A program made the position numbers and the translations under genes. Of a stretch of 64,000 bases of DNA, positions 23,501 through 32,822 are shown piece after piece. Positions within the stretch are counted from its first letter, which is position 1. Each line of letters begins with the position of its first letter. Location: NCBI GenBank assembly GCA_037039925.1, contig JAXRKP010000693.1, positions 150,001 through 214,000 on the forward strand, in the 5' to 3' direction. This DNA comes from Doris montereyensis. Taxonomy: Eukaryota > Mollusca > Gastropoda > Nudibranchia > Dorididae. The notes beneath the pieces are model-generated. The model did no database searches. It worked only from the letters and a program-made list of their open reading frames with translations, and was not told where the DNA came from.

Positions 23501-25541
23501 AAACCTTTGTTATTGACCACATTTACCTTTAAGAATGAGAGTATGTTCGTATTTAAGTGATGATAAGGCGAACACATTGGATTTGAACTTTTAGATTCAT
23601 GTTTTTGAAACCACTACTAGATCTAGTAGCCAATGGGAGCGACTGGGTGTCCTAAAAAATTTTTTAAACGCTGACAGCGGTTTGGTCGATTTAACGAGTT
23701 AAGATGTAAATATTGACTTTTTTCTCTCCAGATTACGATACCTGAGACGACACATGAAAATTTTTGTGCCCTTGTAGAGTATTTTTACACAGACCACTCT
23801 CCTATTGAGCAGATGAGTGATGTTGTCGGCCTTTTGACCCTGGCAGACGAGAAGGGTCAGAGCCGACTGGTCAATCTGTGTGAGTTGTACATAAGTAAAA
23901 ATGGTGGACAAGGCTTGCCAGAACAGGATTGAAAAAGCCGACATCGACGTCATCGGATTGCTCAATACAGCCCATGTAAGTATTTTAGAGAAGACTTAAA
24001 GGTGAAAAAAAGAATCAAAAGGAAATGACTAATATGCTAGGAATTAGAGTTGACTCTCAGCCCCCAAGAGAGACAGTATGGTCTAAGAGAGACAGAAAAA
24101 TGACTAATATGCTAGGAATTAGAGTTGACTCTCAGCCCCCAAGAGAGACAGTGTGGCCCCCAAGAGAGACAGTGTGGCCCGAGAGAGACATTGTGGTCCA
24201 AGAGAGACAGGAAAATGACTTATATGCTAGTAATTAGAGTTGACTCTCTGTCCCCAAGAGAGACAGTGTGGCCCCCAAGAGAGACAGTGTGGCCCTCAAG
24301 AGAGACATTGTGGCCCCCAAGAGAGACAGTGTGGCCCCCAAGAGAGACAGTGTGGCCCCCAAGAGAGACAGTGTGGCCCTCAAGAGAGACAGTGTGGCCC
24401 AAAGATATTGTGGCCCCCAAGAGAGACAGTGTGGCCCCCAACAGAGACAGTGTGTCCCCCAGGAGAGACATTTTGGCCCTCAAGAGAGACAGTGTGGCCC
24501 ACCAAGAGAGACAATGTGGTTAAAACAAATGTTGCCGTCATGCCACCACTAGCATTAAGACTAAAAGCAAGGCAGTGGGCATGTTTAAAATGACGAATAA
24601 GTTCATGACACAAAAATTGAAGCTCGATAAGAACAAAGACAATACGAAAACAAAGGAATAAACGTTAAAAATAAACTTAAGACATCTGACACAATCAAAG
24701 CTGCAACCTCCGTGTCGACACTCATTGCCTTGCCATGAAAAGAGAGCGCACTACAAACGATTGTAACTGCTTTTCTTGTATTGGACCTTGACACAGTGGA
24801 CAGTTTTAACCCTTTAGCGTCTAAACCGACAAAAAAAACGGAGGGAAAATAATCGATGTTAAACAGAAACTACTACAATGGGTCCTGTGTGTAAAAAAAA
24901 AAAAAAAGCAGAGAAAAGAAATTTAGTCATGTTCAGTGTTAATGAATTAACAGTCTACAGTAAAGGAAAGATAAACAGTTGAAGGACCAATGGGATTTCA
25001 AGTTCGAGATCAATGAAAAAGACTTCTTCTAAAAAACCAGATACGCTCTAGCAAAATCAACTTAAATTCAAAGAGAGGTCGAGATATTCACTTGCTGTGT
25101 CCCTACCTATGAATAAAGAGAGTAGAATTTTTGTCACTGCTGTGAAAGTTGATGAAAGTTTATTTATGTACAATATTTATTCGAAGGTATACAAATTTTG
25201 TATTCAGTTTTGCTTACAAAGACAAGGATGTGAAAGGGAGGAAATAAAAGAAAAAACTATAGGATGGAAATAAATTGCTATTCAGCGTTATTTGAATACA
25301 CGTTTGAAAATTTACATGTCGTCTCTCCTCAGATGTTCAACGCGGAGCAGTTGGTCAAATGGTGTTTACATTTCGTTTCGACCAATTTTGATGCCTTTTC
25401 GAACAGAGAAGAGTTCCCTAGCCTGACAAACGAAGATAGAGTACATGTTGAAGAAAACAGATGGCCTCCCTGACCTACTTGGAGGAAGTGGAAAAGTTTG
25501 AAAAAGAGATGACGGCCAAAGGGAGAAGATTAAGTGTGTGA
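14377..25541 (+). CDS. RacA-like / RhoBTB-class atypical Rho GTPase with two BTB domains, 11 coding exons
   Basis: Coding exons: 14377-14559, 15207-15373, 16010-16140, 17125-17236, 18758-18942, 20760-20832, 21935-22048, 22717-22947, 23374-23479, 23732-23975, 25333-25541; almost every junction is GT..AG. The product (about 583 aa) opens with a Rac-type G domain: P-loop GDGAVGKS, switch I PTVFDNY, switch II DTAGQ, a G4-like CKTD and a G5-like ETSAL. A basic, proline-rich linker follows, then BTB1 ([18 protein letters not shown] ... RVLEFLYTG), BTB2 ([25 protein letters not shown]) and a BACK-like tail containing ENRWPP. Family knowledge: Dictyostelium RacA and animal RacA-like proteins have this order and length; vertebrate RhoBTB1/2 have a far more divergent G domain. 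RhoBTB proteins are linked to CUL3 ubiquitin ligase adaptor work. There is no C-terminal CAAX box, as usual for the class. Eight or nine 1-2 nt indels interrupt exons 2, 5, 9, 10 and 11. Confidence 0.9.
15207..15373 (+). CDS. RacA-like gene, coding exon 2 (three small frameshifts)
   Basis: Acceptor CACCAG, donor GTATGA. It encodes [33 protein letters not shown] and [10 protein letters not shown] in different frames. Family alignment places an extra base near 15225, an extra T in the T5 run at 15268-15272 and a missing base near 15326. The net change is +1, so an ideal exon would be 166 nt (55 codons plus 1), which fits the phase of exon 3. Confidence 0.87.
15468..15800 (+). mobile_element. 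SINE family 1 copy in intron 2 of the RacA-like gene
   Basis: GACTTGATAGTCCAGAGGCA head, a C-run of about 22 at 15577-15598, then CACCTAGTTTCATCGGAGAC and TTGGCTGTTTACAAGGC. Confidence 0.85.
16010..16140 (+). CDS. RacA-like gene, coding exon 3
   Basis: Acceptor TTCCCAG, donor GTAAGT, frame intact. It completes the G4-like CKTD, and carries the G5-like ETSAL followed by [12 protein letters not shown]. Only six residues separate DLR from SYNQGMKLA, where Rac has about 18, so the Rho insert helix is absent. Confidence 0.9.
16200..16490 (+). mobile_element. SINE family 2 copy in intron 3 of the RacA-like gene
   Basis: A-box-like TGGCCTAGTGGTTAGAGTTG and B-box-like GGGTTCAAATG form the tRNA head. 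The tail contains GGTGATGGTTATCACCTGTT and GGAAACTGGGATAAG, as in the other family 2 copies. Confidence 0.85.
16730..16860 (+). repeat. Repeat X copy in intron 3
   Basis: GGTACTGGTAGGTGCTACTT, a CTTTCATTT-rich core, then TTAATTCACCCTGAGACCAC. This copy is the most complete together with 22160. Confidence 0.65.
17125..17236 (+). CDS. RacA-like gene, coding exon 4 (basic linker)
   Basis: Acceptor TTTTCAG, donor GTGATT. It encodes the last G-domain helix residues (VSVVIS) and a basic linker [17 protein letters not shown] ending in a proline-rich stretch. The basic patch could bind membranes in place of a CAAX lipid; that is inference. Confidence 0.85.
17374..17572. repeat. 99-bp tandem duplication in intron 4
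   Basis: GAATTAAATTAGAAATAACT starts at 17374 and 17473; the two copies differ by a few single-base changes and 1-bp indels. Confidence 0.95.
18758..18942 (+). CDS. RacA-like gene, coding exon 5 (start of BTB1)
   Basis: It encodes [20 protein letters not shown] and then, in another frame, [20 protein letters not shown]. This is the first half of a BTB fold. The acceptor TCTCTAG gives the right phase only if one base is missing in the first codons. A base is missing near 18845 and about two are extra near 18866. The donor is GTGAGT. Confidence 0.83.
19508..20215. repeat. 29-31-bp minisatellite in intron 5
   Basis: About 24 copies of a unit containing GTGATGTAATGTTCAT(A/T)TGG and ATAAAAA. Early copies read ATATGGATAAAAAGT, later copies ATTTGGAATAAAAAA, so variants are ordered along the array. 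Confidence 0.96.
20362..20668 (+). mobile_element. SINE family 1 copy in intron 5 (most complete)
   Basis: GGGGGACTCAGTAGTCCAGA head, GGGCTCGAGCCTC B-box-like, TGGATCGACACCTAGTCCCA, TTGGCTGTTTACAGGACAGT, end TGTGGATAAATCAAA. Confidence 0.9.
20760..20832 (+). CDS. RacA-like gene, coding exon 6
   Basis: Acceptor TTTGCAG, donor GTAAAT. It encodes an acidic linker, [20 protein letters not shown], between the two halves of BTB1. Phase 0 in and phase 1 out, frame intact. Confidence 0.82.
20893..21095. repeat. Unclassified repeat Y in intron 6
   Basis: About 200 bp shared with 50163-50360: ATAATCCTAGGGAA, CTTCCTGAAAAGT, CAGCTGTTTGAAA, GTGCCAAAGTCCATG, TCCAAATGACGTAATT, TTAGGCACACTA. No tRNA box or ORF seen. 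Confidence 0.8.
21348..21642 (-). mobile_element. SINE family 2 copy in intron 6
   Basis: The - strand head reads GTGGCCGAGCGGTTAGGCTG, with B box GAGTTCGAATCC. It is the cleanest tRNA-like head in the window (Leu/Ser-like with a long variable region). It is followed by the SINE body, so it is not a free tRNA gene. Confidence 0.88.
21935..22048 (+). CDS. RacA-like gene, coding exon 7 (end of BTB1)
   Basis: Acceptor CCTCCAG, donor GTGAGA. It encodes a Ser/Glu-rich loop and [18 protein letters not shown], the classic last BTB helices. The frame is intact. Confidence 0.9.
22160..22290 (+). repeat. Repeat X copy in intron 7
   Basis: GCTGCTGGTAGGTCCTATTT, pyrimidine-rich core, TTAATTCACCCTGAGAATAC, ATGGTGGACAAGG. 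Confidence 0.65.
22541..22716 (+). repeat. Four tandem 42-45-bp copies of the 3' splice-site module before exon 8
   Basis: Units 22541-22582, 22583-22627, 22628-22672 and 22673-22716 each begin GTTAAGGA and end in CCATAAATCCAATC(C/T)A(G/A) or a close variant (TCTATAAATCCAATCCAG in unit 2). Units 1, 2 and 4 end in AG; unit 3 ends in AA. Exon 8 starts exactly at the end of unit 4, so unit borders coincide with the splice site. Confidence 0.95.
22717..22947 (+). CDS. RacA-like gene, coding exon 8 (inter-BTB helix and start of BTB2)
   Basis: Donor GTTTGT. It encodes [19 protein letters not shown] ... [12 protein letters not shown] ... [10 protein letters not shown]. The frame is intact over 77 codons. 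The acceptor AATCTAG is the last of four tandem copies of the same intron 3' end. Confidence 0.9.
23374..23479 (+). CDS. RacA-like gene, coding exon 9 (BTB2)
   Basis: Acceptor GGTCAG, donor GTGAGA. It encodes [20 protein letters not shown] and MFSE. An in-frame TAG at 23451 is explained by one missing base; the shifted frame reads ESRSGKRTE and joins exon 10 in phase. Confidence 0.86.
23732..23975 (+). CDS. RacA-like gene, coding exon 10 (BTB2 end, BACK-like)
   Basis: Acceptor CTCCAG, donor GTAAGT. It encodes [40 protein letters not shown] and, after one extra A in the A5 run at 23897-23901, [14 protein letters not shown]. Length 244 nt is 81 codons plus the extra base. Confidence 0.88.
24022..24520. 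repeat. 21-bp minisatellite in intron 10
   Basis: About 15 copies of CCCCCAAGAGAGACAGTGTG(G). Two longer units with ATGCTAGGAATTAGAGTTGA lie at its left end. Because 21 is divisible by 3, all frames stay open over it; this is not a gene. Confidence 0.96.
25333..25541 (+). CDS. RacA-like gene, last coding exon 11
   Basis: Acceptor CCTCAG. It encodes [20 protein letters not shown] ... ENRWPP and, after one missing base near 25470, [14 protein letters not shown] ... RRLSV and stop TGA at 25539-25541. The aromatic/Pro tail matches RhoBTB-class C-termini. There is no CAAX motif. Confidence 0.87.
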
Positions 25542-25631
25542 TTATGTGAACTGCTTCAGAATTGTTGGTTTTTGCATTATCCGTACAATTACGAGAAGGG
25601 AAGGGAAAACCTAAACTCTCTCGTGTATGGG

Positions 25632-25725
25632 TATGAGTAGTGGTATAACAGGCTCTTTCACTGTTAGTACTCTCTCTCATGAGTAGTAGTATAACAGGCT
25701 CTTTCACTGTTAGTACTCTCTCTGA
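25632..25725. repeat. 47-bp tandem duplication after the RacA-like stop codon
   Basis: ATGAGTAGTGGTATAACAGG at 25632 and ATGAGTAGTAGTATAACAGG at 25679, both followed by CTCTTTCACTGTTAGTACTC. Confidence 0.93.
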
Positions 25726-26006
25726 ATATTTCTCATATTTACCCATTTCAATGAACAGATATGTATACATTTATTATGAAATTTCCATGGGGAAGAAGCT
25801 GCATGGTGAATCCAAATGTATGAATGCAGCTTGGCTTATGAAAAGTGAGATTGCTGACTACCTCATTGAAAAGCAGTTCCTCTATCATTATCAGGCGAAG
25901 TTGATGTTGTTCAGTCAGAGGATTACGGTTTCATCTGAAAATGGATGAATGCTGCACTGTAATTCTTTGGGTTTTTTTTTTAATATGATCCTGTGGTGCA
26001 CTCTGC

Positions 26007-26384
26007 TGCACTCTCGCACCCAACCGCTTTTGTCTTGTTTCGTTTGCTGTGATCCCACGCAATGCAAACTGTGCTTCGGTTTGCGCGAACCACGCGACAG
26101 GGCAAGTGGTCCAAAACGTCGAGAGTTTTAAGTGCTACGGTATCTATAGACATGATGTTGTTGGCGAATCGTCGTCACAGTTGAACTATAATAAATACAT
26201 AGATCTATCACGTGGGGGTCACCAATGTAGCACAGAACATATGAGCAGATAAAACAAGAAGCCTGTGAGTTAGAAGATGGCCTTTAATCTACTAGCCACA
26301 AACATCAACAGGAAGTGAAGACGTGACGTAATACGCAGTAAGTAAGAACGAAACAAGACAAAAGCGGTTGGGTGCGAGAGTGCA
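26007..26384. repeat. Inverted repeat with perfect 38-bp arms
   Basis: Arm 26007-26044 (TGCACTCTCGCACCC ... TTTCGTT) is the exact reverse complement of 26347-26384. The spacer is about 300 bp. No transposase; possibly a fold-back element. Confidence 0.93.
26190..26195 (+). terminator. Possible polyadenylation signal AATAAA of the RacA-like gene
   Basis: An AATAAA hexamer about 650 bp after the stop codon, between the arms of a 38-bp inverted repeat. The hexamer alone is weak evidence. Confidence 0.3.
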
Positions 26385-27115
26385 CCAGAGTTCCCCCTGA
26401 TCCCAAGTGGGTTGAATCTTGCATCCAGTCCTATTCGAAGATGTACCCCACCCATAAAACACCCCAAAACAAAACAAAAACACAGCTCAAAACAACTTTC
26501 CATACAATTTCCACATAGCCCCTGACAGGCTGTACAACAGCATATCCATGGTGTCTGGTACGAACTGGCCAAATCTGAAATTTCCAATTCTAAGAAAAGT
26601 AGCTATTCATCTTAACAGAAACTAAAGCTACACTGTGTAAAAATAGCAGAAAACATTATCTTATAAAAATGCTTCAAAACTACGTTTGATCAAACCGGCT
26701 AAGTTGAGTTTTCGTTTTTCATATCGACACAAAACAGGCAACTCAGTTTTCATCTGAATGGGTCGGTCAATGTACAAATGGCTGACTGCTTCAATTTTTA
26801 TTCTTATGTCTCAATACGTCCAAGTACAAGAAGTGATAATAAATTAATTTCATGTTTAAGAAATATTTAGCCCATTGGAACAAAATCCCATCCATCTCAT
26901 ATGTGCAAATTGTTATGATTTAAAATCGAATTTTAAAACAATTATTCAGTTTTCTGTCTCTTCTCTGAAATTAGCGCTGAGCACCATTCACTCATTCAAA
27001 TCCTGCACACTGTCAGTAGTGTTTGTTTGTTGGCTGTTTATTTGTACCACAGCTTTAGTACTTAGTGCTCAAGGGCAAAGTAGAATGATTGCATGTGGCA
27101 ATCAATGCTTGGAGA
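26385..27115. other. Gene-free stretch between RacA-like gene and 27-bp minisatellite
   Basis: Only short random frames; no recognisable protein or repeat. Confidence 0.5.
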
Positions 27116-27117
27116 TG

Positions 27118-27665
27118 GGATTGTGTTCCCTTGTCTGACAGATGGGATTGTGTTTTTTGTCTGACAGATGGGATTGTGTTTGTTTGTCTGACAGATGGCA
27201 TTGTGTTTGTTTGTCTGACAGACGGGATTGTGTTTGTTTGTCTGACAGATGGCATTGTGTTTGTTTGTCTGACAGATTGTGTTTGTTTGTCTGACCGATG
27301 GATTGTGTTTGTTTGTCTGGGGTATTGTGTTTGTTTGTCTGACAGATGGCATTGTGTTTGTTTGTCTGACAGATGGGATTGTGTTTGTTTGTCTGACAGA
27401 TGGCATTGTGTTTGTTTGTCTGACAGATGGGATTGTGTTTGTTTGTCTGACAGATGGGATTGTGTTTGTTTGTCTGACAGATGGGATTGTGTTTGTTTGT
27501 CTGACAGATGGGATTGTGTTTGTTTGTCTGACAGACGGGATTGTGTTTGTTTGTCTGACAGCGGGATTGTGTTTGTTTGTCTGACAGACGGGATTGTGTT
27601 TTTGTCTGACAGATGGGTGGATTGTGTTTGTTTGTCTGACAGATGGAATTGTGTTTTGATTGGTC
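27118..27665. repeat. 27-bp minisatellite
   Basis: About 20 copies of GACAGATGGGATTGTGTTTG + TTTGTCT. The period of 27 keeps frames open (195-codon frame on +), but the translation is only a short repeated peptide. Confidence 0.96.
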
Positions 27666-28134
27666 TGACAGCCTGATGTAGCTGGTCTTGTTTTATTTAT
27701 TAATTAGTTGTATTAACGTAAAGCTGATACATATTGTTGTTGTTTCATTTGGTTGGCACAAGCGGTTGGCCAATTTTAGCTTTGAAGAAAATATTCCATT
27801 TTATTTTTGGCTCCATGTTCTTCCAAATGTATCCATTGCCACGGATTCATATCCTTGTGGTTTTAGTATTTCCTTTTGATTTGTATGTATGTATTCATTA
27901 CTTACACCAAGTGAGATGCACTCTTTTGCACCTCCTCAAAATTTCTTGTATGTAGAATGTATGTGTGTGTGTCTGGTGGTGTGGGATCCAGGCCCAGGAG
28001 ACGGTTAGGTACCGATACTAGTAGAAGGAAACTCTATGGAACTGGAAGCTAAAGACAGATGGTCTTCAGAAGAAGAGAACCCTCGTCGATGAAGTGTTTT
28101 GGCCCCTATATTCCTTACACTTACACTCTACTAA

Positions 28135-28370
28135 GTCTACGGCGGACGGGCACTTTTTGTTGTTGCCCCGATGGTCCTACTACGTCTACGGGGACGGGCA
28201 CTTTTTGTTGTTGCCCCGATGGTCCTACTAAGTCTACGGGGGATGGGCACTTTTTGTTGTTGCCCCGATGGTCCTACTAAGTCTACGGGGGACAGGCACT
28301 TTTTGTTGTTGCCCCGATGGTCCTACTAAGTCTACGGGGACGGGCACTTTTTGTTGTTGCCCGATGGTCC
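28135..28370. repeat. 49-bp minisatellite, about five copies
   Basis: GGGCACTTTTTGTTGTTGCC recurs at 28148, 28196, 28245 and onward; the unit also holds CCGATGGTCCTACTA(A/C)GTCT. Confidence 0.95.
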
Positions 28371-28374
28371 AGTG

Positions 28375-29339
28375 CTTCATGAGATCACCTGCCTAACTTC
28401 TAGCCACGCTCTCGCTGTTGCTTAACTTTTCCCTTTGGTCACTGCTTCTTGCCAAACTGTCACATCCAAATATAGTGGACGTTTTTATTCGATAACATAT
28501 ACAATGGAAGTCAGATTCAATAAGGTTGTCGAGAGTGATGCTAGGATCTCATTGTATGATATGAGACTTTCGTTAAATGCGAAGTGGGCAGGGAACGTAA
28601 AAAAAAAAAAGCTCAAGAATGATTTTACTTAAGATTCTTCACTTTTATGCACAATGCTCATTGTTCTTTCCATTCATTGTCATATTTTGTTTATAATTAC
28701 TTCTAGTACTAGGTATTTAGTATTGTCTGTTATTTGTCAGCTTTCGTATGTGTAATAATATTACTAATACTAATAGTAGCAGTATTAGAATTATTACATT
28801 TATTTAATAGAGTAATAGTTATAAATTTAACTATTTTAAGATTAATTTGTGGCGATTTTATTTTAAAAGGGGAGTTGAGATGTTTTGCTATCATAAATTG
28901 TGTAATAGCAGTAGATATAGTACATGTACTAAATATAAACCTGCTGCTGTATATTTTATAATGCTGACTAAATAAAGGATGTTTTATTTTAAATGATAGG
29001 AATATATTCCATTTGTAATTTAGTTAATAATTATAATTTTTAAAAAGCTTGACATTTGAAATAAAGAAAACTGATGGTGAAATATGAGTACGGAAATACA
29101 TGTACAACTAATGTGTAGACCGAGGGACAGCTCTGACTTTGACCTGAGTCAACCAGAGGTCACACGCCTTGTGCCTTTATCCACGCTGATGTGTTCCAGT
29201 TCCACCAGGTTAATTGAATTTTATTTCACCCTTATGCCATGCATCAATTCTTCTACTTAGTAAGTTCAAGGTTTCGTATAAAAAAACATTACATGTCTTT
29301 TGAATTGGATAACTTCAATTTGGGCTATGATGAAATGCG
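28375..29339. other. Gene-free AT-rich stretch
   Basis: No coding signal or known repeat recognised. Confidence 0.5.
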
Positions 29340-29655
29340 GTTTATGGGTGCTACTGGTAAGTCATGCTTCTTTCCTTTCACATTCATTCTTTTACATGTG
29401 TAATACCAGTAGCGGTTCGAGCCCCGCCAACAGTTGAACAATGTTCTCAAGTTTTTTCGAGTGAAATTCACCCCTTCCCCTGGTCCAGCTAGGTGGATTG
29501 ACACCTAGTCCCATAGGAGAAGGACGATGAAAAGAGGTCCTGTGTACAGATAACAACACTGTGCACGTTAAAGATCCCTTTGCAGGCCAGGCAAAATTTT
29601 AAATCCTACCAAAAACCCTGAGATCACCTTAATTGTAGATGTGGGTAAATCAAAT
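29340..29655 (+). mobile_element. Repeat X fragment joined to a head-truncated SINE family 1 copy
   Basis: GGGTGCTACTGGTAAGTCAT and TTTCCTTTCACATTCATTC belong to repeat X; from 29411 GCGGTTCGAGCCCCGCC starts the SINE in the middle of its tRNA-like head. The SINE body then runs to TGTGGGTAAATCAAATC. Confidence 0.7.
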
Positions 29656-30408
29656 CAAATACCTGTCAATTCACTCTTAGATTGAGATCACCACAGATTG
29701 TGAACAGAGCAAATTACAATTGATCGATTGAATTGTTTGGCCTTATCTGATGTGGACAACAAAAATTATATTGGTGTTGATACTACTACTGTAGAAGTTG
29801 TGAGTTATTATAACTATTTGTGACAGCATGCTATTTCATTTCTTGTTATGGTTGACATACTTATTGTCCATTGTTAGTGTTATTGTTAATCTTGTTATAA
29901 GTCATGCTTTTTACATCAAATTATGATTCTTTGTGTATAATTTATCTTAACACTGTGACATCCATTCATTTTGTGTCCCGTGTATGCCATATGCATATAT
30001 GCAAATGTCAACAGCTCTTTTGTGTACAATGAAAAATTATGAAGCGGTCCATCACAATACGTGATAATGTACATGTACTGTATAAAAAATGTCTTGAAAC
30101 AAGGAAAAGCCAAAAATTGTGTTACTCTTGTTTATGAGTTGTCAGACGAACAATTGTTATCTCAATGCGTCATGGACACAGAGGATGTTTAAGTTATAAC
30201 GATTTTAAATCAGACATATTTATGTTAATCAGATATATCTAGTTACATATAGGAAAGTGCTGTCAACTGATTAGGACAATAAGAGATGTAACTGTGTATT
30301 GGGCCTCCAAAACCGAGGGTTTTCAGACTTGAAGAAGAAGCTTTAATTTCACTTTTTTTCACAAAATGTGACATTATTCATTATCTTCATTCTTCACAAA
30401 ATGCAATA
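29656..30408. other. Gene-free stretch
   Basis: AT-rich; nothing recognised. Confidence 0.5.
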
Positions 30409-31161
30409 CAGTGGAACCTGTTTAATCGGAAAGTTTTGGTGGATTGAAATAATCCCGATTTGCCGGGGACCTAGGGATTTTGGTTTCCCTCAGCAGTTTA
30501 AGGTACCTAAGCCCTTCTGTGAGTGGGAAAAGACAGAATTAAACGGGCAAGTAGCCACAGGACCAGTTGATCAAAATGAAGATGGCATTCATCAAAGATG
30601 TCACTCAAAAAAGGCTCTTTCTTGGACGGTAGATAGATAAGATACGTAATCAAGAAAGCATGGTGGGTCATTAATATCTCCTCTTGTGTCCACCCTTGCG
30701 ATTGATGGATGAGGTGGGCAATAAAAAACTTTGACAGTGTACAATTTTCTACACGCTGCCCCGTGTCAACACTGCGCTGTATTGTAAGGTGGACGAGCAA
30801 GGTCTGGCTCAACGCCTGCTTTCACACCTTAATGAATGTCTGGTGTGTCTGGCTTATGGTTGATCGCAAATTGGCACTTGCAACATCGTGTACACATTAT
30901 GCAATGTATAACACGTGTAGCATTAATGCAGGTGTAATAATTTATGTTTTGCTAACACGGAAACCAAATTGGGATAAAACTTGAGTGTTGGAATAAATAA
31001 ATATGGGGTAAATGGTCATGATAATCAATGCAAGCTCTCGAAAATTGTCCCAATTAGCCTGGGACCTTTCCCGTTTAGAGAGGTAAAATATATAGAAACC
31101 ATTCCGTTGCCTGGTAATTTTTTCTCGATCCCCTGAGTTCCCGATTTGAGAGGTTTCACTA
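30409..31161. mobile_element. pogo/Tigger-like MITE
   Basis: The left end CAGTGGAACCTGTTTAATCG is matched by the inverted right end TAGTGAAACCTCTCAAATCG. TA dinucleotides flank both ends (30407-30408, 31162-31163), the usual Tc1/mariner-pogo target. Internal sequence has further subterminal pairs (CCCGATTTGCCGGGG; CCCGTTTAGAGAGG). No transposase ORF. Confidence 0.72.
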
Positions 31162-31372
31162 TATATCCACAAAATATGAAAGCAACACTCTGAAATATTG
31201 AAAAAAATAAAATAGAAATCAAACATCATCAAATTAGTCATCAGACTACTTTTGGGTGATAAAAAAACACAGAAAAAAACTCCCCAACTAAGACAAAGAT
31301 ACAATAAATATGTGTTAAAAACAGCCATAGATAATACCTGCCTTTGAAAAGAAAGTCACACAGCTGAGCTGT

Positions 31373-31435
31373 TGGCATGGCCGGATGTGTCTGCTGGCAT
31401 GGCCGGATGTGTCTGCTGGCATGGCCGGATGTGTG
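31373..31435. repeat. 22-bp tandem repeat, three copies
   Basis: TGCTGGCATGGCCGGATGTG + TC; the first copy starts TGTTGGCATGG. Confidence 0.93.
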
Positions 31436-31439
31436 TCAT

Positions 31440-32449
31440 TTGAGGAGTTTTGGTGGGCTGGGAATGCACGTATTGCCTTTTATGAAAAATAATCATTGGA
31501 GAATGTTGCCTTTTGTGACGAAATGTTGAGTTGTCAAGTTGAATGAAATGAAGGGGATATAATGCTATTCATGAGAAAGAAAAGGAAATTTTACCGATAT
31601 AGATGAAAATTCATATGGAGGTCTTATTTACAATTTTTTTTTCATTTTTGATTCATGTCGCATTTTGTGATAGGACCTTATTACTCTATTTCTAATTATG
31701 TAATTAATGTATTTACTTAGTTTCCTATGTAGTCTCTAATATTAGTAGTGCTAATACAGATTTTTATTTAATGTTCATAAAATTTTAATGCTGATATAGG
31801 TAGTTTGTAATCTTAATGATAAAGTATGCAATGTGTGTTATGTTCATTTTCTGTTTTAACAGTGTTCTGATTTAACATTGTATATTTTGTGTTATTACTG
31901 TATGATCTTTCAAATGTGTAGTGTATGCAAATTGCACACAGCTCATTACCTATAACATTTATGGCTATGCAGTAGTCTATACGTATTTGTTGCCTGATGT
32001 TGCAGATGTATTGTAAATTATTACTGTAACTGTAACTACATAATTTATAACCGTAGTAGTAGTAGTTAATGTCAGGTCTTGTTATGAAACCAGTGTACAT
32101 GACACGTCTTTTATTTTTCAAAACTCCATTCCTTCTTCTAAGAATGTGATAACCATCGTCCTTTCAACACCTTTGTCTGATATTAATATCAAACTGTTGA
32201 TTATACACAATGTGTATCATGTTGTGATATTATATTTTGATGATTTTTGACACAATTACAATGCCCAAGCAAAGTATTTTACGTTTTTTGTAATGTTGTG
32301 ATATTATTATTATTATGCAATGTTTATTATTATTTTGCTTATTATAAAAATGCAGAAGCTAGAATTTCTTTCCATGCGCAAATAAAATTGTGGAACTGAC
32401 AAACGAAAAAGATCAATGACAATATCTGGTGTTTTTGCTAAATTTTATT
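31440..32449. other. Gene-free AT-rich stretch
   Basis: No coding signal or known repeat recognised. Confidence 0.5.
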
Positions 32450-32700
32450 CTGCCGTGCTCCGACAAAACACTTTTTTTTTTTTTTTGGCTCGATTTTTTA
32501 GAGCAGGTCCACGTCCATATTGTGACAAAATTTAAAAAAAAATTATGAATAGTTTTTGAATAAATTAGAATAAAACACATTCAGGTCAGGTATGCTCTGA
32601 CAAAGCAATTTTTTCTGCGATGCTCTGACAAAACACATTTAATCGTCACTTTCTGGAAGAAATTTCTCAGTCATGCTCTGACGAAACACACTCAATTTTT
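32450..32700 (+). repeat. Repeat Z: recurring TGCTCTGACAAAACACA motif
   Basis: The motif or a one- or two-base variant occurs at about 32456, 32593, 32621 and 32674. It recurs in both orientations at 38923-39229. Confidence 0.7.
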
Positions 32701-32755
32701 AATTTCTCAAAGGAAAGTGTCAGTTTGTTCTTTGCTGTTTGTATTTGTATAATGT

Positions 32756-32822
32756 ATGTATGTATGTATGTATGTATGTATGTATGTATGTATGTATGTA
32801 TGTATGTATGTATGTATGTATA
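32756..32822. repeat. (ATGT)n microsatellite
   Basis: About 17 TATG units. Confidence 0.97.

Noticed and set aside
24125..24593. Overlapping open frames of about 90-130 codons at 24.1-24.6 kb
   Set aside because: They come from a 21-bp minisatellite in an intron; several frames on both strands are open at once.
27118..27665. CRISPR-like array
   Set aside because: Units are contiguous with no unique spacers, and the genome is clearly eukaryotic. The same holds for the arrays at 19.5, 24.0, 44.5 and 57 kb.
27089..27676. 195-codon open frame over the 27-bp repeat
   Set aside because: The period is a multiple of three, so any frame without a stop in one unit stays open. The peptide is only a short repeat, and the opposite strand is open too.
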